Below, one piece after another: positions 1 through 8,485 of a stretch of DNA of 18,851 nt. Made by a program: the position numbers and the translations under genes. The stretch covers positions 568,222 to 587,072 of the forward strand of contig FN649728.1 in the NCBI GenBank assembly GCA_000310025.1. Direction: 5' to 3'. Source of the DNA: Ectocarpus siliculosus (Eukaryota > Sar > Phaeophyceae > Ectocarpales > Ectocarpaceae). The notes below the pieces were generated by a model. It saw only the letters and a list, made by a program, of their open reading frames with translations. It was not told where the DNA came from and ran no database searches. The stretch's first letter is position 1; each line of letters starts with the position of its first letter.

Positions 1-2600
1 GGTTATAGTCAGAGGAGATAGTAGGAGGGGGGGGGGGGGGGGTTACACCCCCTTGCCCGCCCCATCCTGTACTCATTCCCACCGCCGCCTTGCCTACCGC
101 CTCCCCCCGGGTTCACACTCGAAGGGTTGGTTGTACTTCAGTCCGAGTGCACTGCCAACTTGTACTTGTCCCTTACATTTTCCAGCTAAGTATTAGACTA
201 ATAGCGCCCCTCCGCCGTGGGGCTCGTGCTGAGGCGTCCTGCGTTTATGAAGGTTGGTGCCACGCTGGCCTTTGGCGGCCTGTTTCTTGGGAAGGGTTTT
301 ATCGTCGTTTCGCATGTTTTTTTTTTCAGCGATGGGCGTGCTTACTGTTGGTTGGAACGGCCTATGGCCAGCAGCTGCAAGCCTCGGAACCAAGAGCCTG
401 TACCAAGCGCTGGTGCTACGGCTTGCCATGGTTTGAGCGCGCCGTACTCGCGTTGCTTCCAGAGACATGCTGTCATGTTGTTCGGGGGTGTGTGCGAAAC
501 GTATTGCAATTTATGTGTGTGTTTAGCGTCCGTCGTTTCTCCACGGCAAGACAAGGCCGACAACGACAAATCTATAGCCGGCAAGTTCGCCGAATCCTGG
601 GGGCTGAGTGGCATGAGAATCGATTCGGTTCGGAAGAGGCAGAGGGAAGCAAGCGTGCTGTGATTGTCCACCTCGGATGTGGCCGCATTGCATAGTCAGT
701 CGGTGCCGATGGGTGTTGGTTTGCTCAATTCAGTATTATTATTAAAACGACCGCACCGGCGTATAGTAAATAGTTCGAAGACTGCTGCACCCTGTTTTTG
801 TTCGTGGTAACGGCGACCTGGCATTCGCCTATTCCGCAACACCTACGAGGGGGGAGGGCGGCGAGCGCGGTACGAATGTAGATTAGCAGAAACACGAGGG
901 ACTATTGTATCGACAGCGGTATCACGCGATTCGTGCCGAACTGAGGGTAAAGGGCAAGTGCGCGCTGCTTCGGGCAGGGGGGGGGGTACTCGTGCCGCGG
1001 TGCCCCCCTCCGCGCTACTTGGTTTTCGTTGTGTTGGACGGTAGGCCAGGGACACATGGACGTCTGAGGCGCACTTGAGGCGAGCTCTCGCTTTTAGGGT
1101 TTTCGTCGTGATCGACTACAAAAGGGGGGGGTGTATGGCAGTGCGAGGGGGGCCGCCAACCAAGGCAGTACAACGAGAATGTCATCCATCACCGCTAGTT
1201 ACTGAATGTTCGATAAAAAATGACATGTGTACCGTTGTCTATATGTGGCTTTGTCGTTCGCGGTGCAAGTTGCCGATTTCGTTTTTCGATCATTCCAGTT
1301 TTTTTTTCGTGCGTGACACGTTGCTTAGCGACCACGCTTCCATGGCGCTTTGCGGGGGGGGGGGGGTGGGTTATGCTTGTGCTTCACACTGATAATCGCT
1401 GGTGCATTGCTGTCTATGTTGTACGGGCTCGTACGTTGACCGCGGAACAGGTGGTTGGCAGTTTTTTACGTGTGAAGGGGAACGGGCATAGGCGTAGCTA
1501 ACGATGCAGAGTTGCTTTCGTTGCCTCAGGGGTGGTCAAAAGATTCTTTGTTCGAGATGGGGGGTCGGTCCCATTGTTGTTGTCCTAGGACCAAAACGTA
1601 AGGACGTATTGCGAGCTCTCGCGTCCTAATCCATGGTACATTCTACGAGAAGCAAACGCCGGCCTTCTTTCCGCGACGTGCTCTGTGTCAATGCTCTCTG
1701 GTTTGCACCGGTGAAATGAGGCGGTGCATCCATCCACATGCCGTCGATCTCACAGCATGTGGCAGGTAGGCACTATATGCCCCCGTTCCTGCGGCCTTTA
1801 CGTTCCAGGAACCCTAGCTATTTCTTGTTGGGGCTGGCGCTTTGATGCAATTAACCGTTACTGGGATGATAGTGTCCAACCAGCCAAAGGCAAGCCGCAC
1901 GTCGCCGATTGTTGTTCGTGGACGACCTGTAAATACGTCGCCCGTCCCACCGGCTGTTTGCGAACGACGTCAACGCATACTACCGAGATATTCACAACAT
2001 TGCGATAGAAGTGAAGGGTTTCATATGAGATCGACAAGCTGACTAGGCGTCACGCAGTCTTTGCCAAGCAAAGCGGGACGCCTGATGGCCAATTCTGTTG
2101 GGGTTTGCGGTAGGCACCGGTTTGGCCACGTCCGTTGAATGTAGAAGCGCACCAGGGGATCTAGCTGTCCTGGACAGTGCACAGATGTAACTTGTATACT
2201 TCCAAGAATCGCGTTCGATGCTGTGAGCGGAGAAGAACATCAACAGCAGTCTCTCTACTTACGACATCTCGAGTGAAGTCGTGATCGAGCACACAGCAGC
2301 TCCTGTGCACATGCATCCGATTGGTCTCACTATAATAGCAGGGCTCCATGCGAGGAAGCAAGCCTACTGCGACAATCGCCTGACCAAGGGAAAATATCTT
2401 TACGCCGTCAACGGGGAACCACAGCTATGCATACGATCGATCTCAGTGAGGGGAGTAGCGCCACATGGGGGTCCCAGTTGTAGCTGTTGTTTGGGGAGTG
2501 GTGGGGGCAGCTAAAACCTTGCCCAAAGAGAAAAAACTCCGGAAAACACCTCTTCGAAAACCGCTCTACGCCGTAGTCTCGCTCCAAGAAGCCGGACTCA
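1..2600. other. Region without a recognisable gene
   Basis: I found no exon chain, conserved motif or RNA gene here. Reading frames of up to about 200 codons exist on both strands, but their translations are rich in Cys, Arg and Trp, match no family I recognise and have no convincing splice sites. The plus strand of roughly 100-1700 is rich in G and T with several G runs, like the long 3' UTRs expected of this kind of genome, so it could be the 3' end of a plus-strand gene lying to the left. That would make it convergent with the MsrB gene. This is a guess from composition only. A 16-base G run is at 27-42. Confidence 0.4.
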
Positions 2601-3460
2601 AACTCTTTACATAGCACACCGCGCGTTTTCTCTCCTCCATGCCGTCGGCTCCAGATCATATCCCAACCAGTCAATCAGTATTCAAGTGTCGTCAAAACAG
2701 CGTGTGCAAGACGGAGACGTGTGATGCAGTCCGATGCGTTCATAGCTTGACGCCCCCCACCTCCGAGCGAGCAGGGTGCCTATGGTCTAAACCGGATTAC
2801 AAAAAATCGAAACGGGACCTCTCCCCCGAAGCCAAGTTTGCCTCCCCCTCGCCTCCACAACAAAAAAAATGGCGGTTACAAGTTACAGAGAGCAACCACG
2901 ATGATGCGATGTGAGCCCTGCTTCAGCAAATTGTCGATCTTGCTCTAGAAAAACATCGCATCGAATCGACTAAAACGGTGGGACAAGGGGTGTCCGCAGA
3001 GACCGAACGTCCAATGCGCACACAAACCTTGCGCTCGCTCGGGTCTCGTCGAACTACATCAGGCACCGCTACGTTCGGTTATTTTTTTCTCGTCCTAGGT
3101 TTCCCTACAAACCAGTCCGGCATATCTCCTTCAGCCACTCTCGCAGAGCCGACGCAGGTCGCACAGACAAGACTGACCACCTTCCCGCTTGCGGTAAATG
3201 CTCCTGTGTCGCGAGTCCAACTTAATCTACATTGGTCTCGGACAGGGAGAAGTACAGCAACAAAAAGGAAGGCAATGGAAAATCATGCCGTTTCGCCCAT
3301 GATGCCTAGCATAACTCCTGCCCTCCATTCTCCACACCATCCAGGGAAACCCCATCCAGCTGGAACCAACGATGAGTTGCGAGTAGCGGAAGGTCTTGAC
3401 ACACCCCTGCATCTCTTCTACGCGTCGAGAATACCAACCCCAACCCTTCAAAACGCCTGC
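2600..3460 (-). other. Probable 3' UTR and downstream flank of the MsrB gene
   Basis: This stretch lies directly downstream of the MsrB stop codon (TAA at 3463-3461, minus strand). Read on the minus strand it is rich in G and T and has no conserved coding signal. The long plus-strand frame across 2978-3742 runs antisense through the last MsrB exon and into a G/A microsatellite, so it is not treated as a gene. I could not place the polyadenylation site. Confidence 0.35.
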
Positions 3461-6400
3461 TTAGGGCTTGAAGGATGGCTTAACTGGCAACGGTTCCTCC
3501 TTCGGGATGAATGCCATAGAGGCGGCGTTCATGCAGTAGCGCTTGCCGGTGGGTTTTGGGCCGTCGTTGAAAACTGTCACCGTAACGCCAGGCAAGACAT
3601 AGAGCAAGACGAGGGAGGGAGAGAGCGGGAGAGCGAAAGGGAGGGAGACAGAGAGAGAAAGAGAGAGAGAGAGAGTGGGGGGGGGGGAGCGCGTCACAGG
3701 GGGGGGGGGGGGGGAAAAACACCCCAAAAACACTCGAGCTGAAACGGGGTGGGGATTGTGCAAGGGGGGGGCGGAAACCAAATGATGCTCAAATCGACCT
3801 ACCACTACCACAGACCTCAGGGTGTCCCAACAACACCCGGCCGAAGAAGCCCACTGGGTTTCCACCAGCCGGGGAGGCATAATCAATCTACCTTGCCGTG
3901 TTCGGCTGCGAGAGACCTCTCGTCTTCTTTACACAGATACACTTTGGCGGCTCTGGTCATCGAGCGCGTCACGCTGTCTGCCATCTCGAGCTGTTAACGT
4001 TACTCTCGTTGTCCTGGAAATCTCGAAGCAGGCAACAACGCCAATGGCGCTACCAGTCGAGCTGCCATCACGGCAGCGGCAACTGCAGGCCTAGTCTCGT
4101 CGCCACGCCCGGCTCTCATCTCACCGTGTCCGAGGTGGGTCCCGCTCTTTCTGTCCAGCACTTCGACTCGTTGCAAGAACTTGGGCATGCTCGCCGCGTC
4201 CTTCGGGTCGACACGCTCGATCACGTGTTCGGGGTCTATCGGCGCGTAGAAGCTGTCACGCCCAGAGAGGGAGGTCCACAGAGAGTAAGGGGCGGAGGTG
4301 GTCCACAGTCAGCAAGAACGGATTCGGGGAGGGGGGTCAACAGTCAGCAAGCATGGATTCGGGGAGGGGGGTCCACAGTCAGCAAGAATGGATTTTGGGA
4401 GGGGGGAGTTTTACGCTTGGCAATTGAGAACTCCAGACCGGACTCAACAGTTCCGCCATGTGAGACCGCCCAGGATAAACGAAAAGAAAAAACACGCACA
4501 CAAGAAAGAAAAAGTGAAATAAGTCATCCTTCTGTAGTTGTGTGGTCGGGTGGTGCGGCTTCCGAGCCGCTTCCAACAGCACGGCGGTCGCCAGGAGATG
4601 CGCCTTTCCACCCACAAGATGAGACGGGAACGATAAAACAAAAAACGAACGCACGCACTCCACGCGAACGCGTGTTCCCGTGTTATCACCGCTATCGACA
4701 AGGGTGACGTCTTTTCTTTGGTTAGTTGGTTTACGCGGCCAATGCAAAAACCAAAGAAGCACACACACACGCAAACGAAGTCAGTCCTTATTCCGGAGAG
4801 CATCGTAGCCTCTCTCATGACGCTCCCTCACGGGGTCCCATATCATGGCATCTACAAGAACTTTTTGTTTTCAACCGCACTGAGACCGACGTACTTTCAT
4901 TCGTCACGCGGTAGTCGTGGTCAACGCAAAAAATAAAGACACACACTCACACACGTCCAACTTCGGCACTCCCCCTGTCGGTAGAACCCTTACCCTTTGA
5001 TTCAAAAGCGTGTTCGTGTTGAATATTTCGCTACAAGACTGAGGTATTTCCATTGGTCAGCCAGTTGGCGCCGTCCATGCAAACAATAAAGACATGTGTA
5101 CGCACAGCTGCACTGAGACTTACGTCTTTTCGTTGGTCGCCGGTTCGCGGTCGATGCCAGTAACGAAATAGAAACAACAAAAGTATCACAATAAAAAAAC
5201 AAAACATAAAAAAACAATAAAAGCATAACAAAAATACTAAAAACACACACAGACATGCACACGCACCTCGGCCAGCCGGTGCCGCTGTCGTACTTGGTGT
5301 CGGAGCTAAAGAGGGGGACCCCCGATACGGCGCTGACCCAGGTACCCTCCGCCTTTATGCCACCGTTATACCCGTTCACCGTCTTGCCCTGAAACGGCCG
5401 CTCCGTACCCGCCTATATCGAGCAGCGACACGAGAGCACCGTTTCAACATGGGGGTAAGACACGCCATAATAGAGGGGAAATCTGAACCAAAACGATAAA
5501 CCACAAAATGACGTAATTTCGTGTCATGCTCCAAGTGAGGGAGTTGTGAAATTTTTGTGCGCTCATTCCAAGCTTGGTAGGTTTAGATTGCAAGCAAGAA
5601 GACCAACAACAAACGGCAGCGACTGGTTTGAAAACAAACGTAAATCGAGGGTTATTAACTCTTTTCACAACCAGCTCATCCGAGCTGTTTGATGGCGGAC
5701 TGCCAACTGTTTGTTGGCGACGGTTGTGTACTATACAACATAGCGTCCAGCGAGCGGCAACACGAACCAACCCAAATTCGGCCGCTCGCCGCTCCTTTGG
5801 ATCCGCCGTTGAACGAAACAAGATAAACGAGGCATCTGATGGGATTTCGTTTTGAATCATGCCGCCGTTCGCCCCGTAGAACATCTTGACTTCGCGATGG
5901 GGTCCGATGCGTGTGTTAGTTGTACTCAGCACTACAGGAGATACGAATCTGAGGGGATCCTTAAGGGGGTTTCGTGTATCATTGGGTGGTATGTATTTGT
6001 AGGAGGGCAATCCCCCTTCGGCCGTGCATAGGTGAGCATGCCCTGCTCACCCGTTGATAAACAAGGTCTTGAGTCCACCGTCATTCGCATCCTCTGACAC
6101 TCGATAAGGACCCACTAGGAGCATTACTAAATAGTGCGTGATTATCGCCCAAGACTGCGAAGGGCGGTTGATTCAAGACCTCAGATGTTAACGAGTGACC
6201 AGGGCAAGCTAGCCAATGCACGGTAGAAGGGGGTTCGCCCTCCTACAAACAGATACCACCATGCTTACACGAACCTCCCTAGATCTCCGTAGATCGGTAT
6301 CTAGTACACGGCAAGAGCCTCCGACAGGAAGGCACGTGTTTTGTTACATGTTTAGACACGTTGCGTCACTCCGTCCGCCAGCCAACCTACTAACAGCTAC

Positions 6401-8248
6401 TTCGCGGCTTGCCGGCGCTCCAGGGCCACGCTCGCCAGCCAGCTACGCTGACGCAGCGCGCCACCAAAGGTACCGCTAGGTGCCGCTCAACATCATCAGC
6501 GACAGGTACCAACGGCCTTCAGCAACCCCCACGGGGACCGCGTTCAAAGATAGTCCAAAGAGCGAACCGGTTAGGTGTGTGGTGGGTAGAAAGCTCAAAC
6601 ACGGGACAAGCACATGCGTTAACACAAGAGTTCACTTACCTGGGTCAGGACGACCTTCTGCAGCTCCGTCAGTTTGTCTACCCTGGCGTCCACCTCCTCA
6701 GCCGTCAACGGATCAAGATCATAACCCGATTTCGAAAACGGTGGCCCTCCTGACAACAAGGCGACAGGTAATTAATGCAAATATAGTCATCGGTCTCGTT
6801 GGAATGCATAATTGGCGGCGGCGGGGGAAATCAACAACGCGAAGCAACGGATACGTACACAAACGCTAGACGCACTTTGGTCCCGCCTGTGTCGAGAGGA
6901 AATGATCCCGAACGCCTGAAATTTGCAGCGAGACGCTCAAGTCGGGCCTTTGGGGCGCGATTACCGGAGATAAGTATGAATACCTGCCAAGGGCCGGTGG
7001 CATAGGAAGTGGGCCGCAAAGGCGGGAAGTGATACTGATATTGTAGGATAGATGGGATAGGGAAAAACGTTCCAACCACATTTCGCAAGATAGGAACGGG
7101 CGATTGGCCGCCGGTCCTGTGGGGACAATGCTCCATCCTCTCGAGGACGAGTGGTCAATGGTCTATCCGCTAAGGCATGCAAATCATGAACCCCCGTTGC
7201 CTGCCAAATCTCTCTCGTAGGTTCTTACCGCTTCCCACCCTTGGTGCGGCAAAGGCGGCTTGCGGCCTTCCCACGTCGGAGCCCGCCGCGAACCACAGGC
7301 CTAGGGAGGCCAAGCCTGCTGCTCCGGTCTTGAGCAGCGCCTGGCGCGACACGGGTCCACTACCCCGCTGCCCATGGGACATGGTTGGGGTTACGCTTCT
7401 CGAGGAAGACGGCGGTGTTGTGAACCCGTCGCAACCTGCAACGGTGGTTCGTTTGGCGAAAAGTGTGTTCGGGTGCAGCTTCTCCGCGTGTCGGCAGCGG
7501 TCGGCGGTCTGGATTGTTCACACGTGTGGTCTGTAGCTGCTGCTGTGGTTATGGCGCTTTTAGCATATGATTGCATGTAGCATAGGTGGAGAGGGCGGTA
7601 CGGCAGTGAACAGCTTACCTGTGGTCTACGAGGCAAACCACTTCAGGAGGGGCGAGAACCAAACCCACTGACTACTTGTAGATCATTTAAAGACGTCGCG
7701 GAGCTACTGCGGTACCTACAGGTGTCCGTAGCACAGCGAACGCGCGACGCGCTCGGGAACCCTGTGCACGTGGCGTGACTACGGACCAGACCGAAGGGCC
7801 AACGCACAGCAGTCCACGTGGCAATGGACGCATAGAGAAAAGAGTATATTCGGCGATGTGTACTGGTGTACAGGAGTACTAAGGTGGTGCTCGTTGCGAC
7901 GCGGCGGAATTGCTGATTTAGGATATACTTGTATACGAGTGTCGTCGTAGAAATCGCCTCGTTCTCCCGCCGACAGCAGGCCGTGTAGAGGGAATGTCCG
8001 GCGAGGGCAATCGATGATCGAATGCACTGCTCTACTTGTAGCTGAGGGGCAGGAGGGAGAGGTAAACAGTACCTCTCTCTTGGCCTTGCCAAGCGAAGAA
8101 ATCATGACTCATGCAACAAACGGCAGATGACGCGTAGGGACGGCTGTGAAACCTATCCGCCATCCACGTCGTAGATAATCCACAATGGGCAACCAGGCTG
8201 AGACTCACCTGCCACGGAGAGAAATGCGAGCAGTGCACAGGTCCTCAT
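3461..8248 (-). CDS. Methionine-R-sulfoxide reductase (MsrB), plastid/thylakoid-lumen targeted, 7 exons
   Basis: Reduces the R form of methionine sulfoxide in oxidised proteins. Exons, minus strand: 8248-8209, 7761-7676 (or to 7619), 7367-7229, 6749-6640, 5412-5267, 4252-4125, 3573-3461. All introns are GT-AG and every phase closes, giving 253 residues. The N-terminus has a signal peptide (residues 1-14), then VAG|FPS, the stramenopile plastid motif. Next comes a lumen-type signal: SRQALLK at 49-55, a hydrophobic stretch, and an AFAA cleavage site near 80-83. The MsrB domain follows: GTERPF at 127-132, [18 protein letters not shown] ending at 175, HLGHVF at 213-218, and RYCMN with catalytic Cys230. 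Both zinc CxxC pairs are replaced (Ser152/Ser155, Asp207/Ser210), and Cys230 is the only cysteine of the mature part. If the stronger donor after 7619 is used, the frame is kept but contains TGA at 7645-7643. The family call is secure. The presequence splicing is less so, and lumen location is inferred. Confidence 0.9.
3594..3715. repeat. GA/CT microsatellite with G runs in the last MsrB intron
   Basis: The plus strand carries GAGG and GAGA repeats followed by two G runs. On the transcribed minus strand this is a C and CT tract that starts about 140 bases and ends about 20 bases upstream of the acceptor of the last MsrB exon (3573). It therefore forms an extreme pyrimidine tract next to a real splice site. 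Confidence 0.85.
4301..4405. repeat. 35-bp tandem repeat, 3 copies
   Basis: Three head-to-tail 35-base units begin at 4301, 4336 and 4371. Each starts GTCCACAGTC or GTCAACAGTC and ends in a G run. They differ at only a few bases. A decayed partial copy may lie just upstream from 4274. The array is inside MsrB intron 5, about 50 bases upstream of the acceptor of exon 6 in the direction of transcription. Confidence 0.9.
4690..5175. repeat. Four degenerate copies of an ~85-bp repeat
   Basis: Similar blocks begin near 4690, 4875, 5030 and 5110. The shared order is a GAC/GTC start, a TTTC-TTGGTC-like segment, a GGTT-CGCGG-like segment, ATGCAAA, then AATAAAGACACAC followed by a CA-rich tail. The fourth copy loses the 3' part. 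The copies are diverged and unequally spaced. All lie within MsrB intron 5. It may be an old tandem expansion or remnants of a short mobile element. Confidence 0.5.
5968..6275. repeat. Long imperfect inverted repeat (MITE-like or hairpin locus)
   Basis: The left arm 5968-6107 pairs with the right arm 6142-6275 around a loop of about 34 bases. The arms match closely through GTAGGAGGGC / GCCCTCCTAC, CCCCCTTC / GAAGGGGG, CCGTGCAT / ATGCACGG and GGTCTTGA / TCAAGACC, with scattered mismatches and small gaps. Weaker pairing may continue outward to about 5915 and 6315. I see no transposase and no clear target-site duplication. It lies wholly within MsrB intron 4 (6639-5413). It could be a non-autonomous DNA transposon or an inverted duplication able to form a long hairpin RNA. 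Confidence 0.8.
7113..7183 (+). repeat. Dispersed repeat, copy 1 (in MsrB intron 3)
   Basis: The core ACAATGCTCC-TCCTCTCGAGGA and the following GTGGTCA-TGGTCTAT recur at 11896-11971 in the same window orientation. Weaker similarity extends upstream to about 7040. Here the repeat is antisense to the MsrB transcript and lies about 45 bases downstream of the donor of exon 3. It is probably a decayed transposon fragment. Confidence 0.7.
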
Positions 8249-8485
8249 TTGCAGACAGTAAAGAGGTAGCGGGTTGTACGTCCACGACGGCTGCAACGAC
8301 GCGGTGCTGGTTTCGCCCCCTCTCTGACACATCTTTTGTTTTGGGAGTACCCACCGATCTTGTTGCACATGATTCCGCGGTGCCTCGGGGCCAGACTGAA
8401 TCATAAAAGGCAAGGATCATGCGCAAGATGGGGCGTTGACACATACATGTACACCGCGCCGCCGAACCACCTGCTTAAAGCTCCC
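8249..8485. promoter_or_regulatory. Shared intergenic region between two divergent plastid-protein genes
   Basis: Only 237 bases separate the MsrB start codon (8248, minus) and the chosen start of the repeat-protein gene (8486, plus), so both promoters and both 5' UTRs must lie here. A TATA-like ATAAAAGG is at 8403-8410 in the plus orientation. The octamer TGACACAT occurs twice, at 8325-8332 and 8437-8444, and could be a shared regulatory site. No transcription start site can be fixed from sequence alone. Confidence 0.6.
8419..8439 (+). other. Short upstream ORF in the leader of the repeat-protein gene
   Basis: ATG CGC AAG ATG GGG CGT TGA encodes a six-residue peptide that ends 46 bases before the chosen start at 8486. 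If transcription begins at the usual distance from the TATA-like site at 8403, part or all of it would be in the mRNA leader. An in-frame alternative start for the main protein follows at 8447. Confidence 0.35.

Noticed and set aside
90-695. 201-codon plus-strand reading frame
   Set aside because: Cys/Arg/Trp-rich translation without a domain, splice context or codon pattern like the two real genes.
2978-3742. 254-codon plus-strand reading frame
   Set aside because: It is antisense to the conserved last MsrB exon and ends in microsatellite-encoded Arg/Glu/Gly runs.
4301-4405. CRISPR-like array
   Set aside because: The 35-base units are directly tandem with no spacers, and the genome context is eukaryotic with introns.
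3898-4707. 269-codon plus-strand reading frame
   Set aside because: It is antisense to MsrB exon 6 and continues through the 35-bp tandem repeat; the conserved protein is on the other strand.
5444-6010. 188-codon minus-strand reading frame
   Set aside because: It lies in MsrB intron 4, overlaps the inverted repeat and has no recognisable domain. The flanking exons 4 and 5 join in frame (LTQ to AGTERPF) without it.
7643-7645. TGA read as selenocysteine, since some MsrB proteins are selenoproteins
   Set aside because: The TGA is in the targeting presequence, not at the catalytic position, which is a normal Cys codon in RYCMN.
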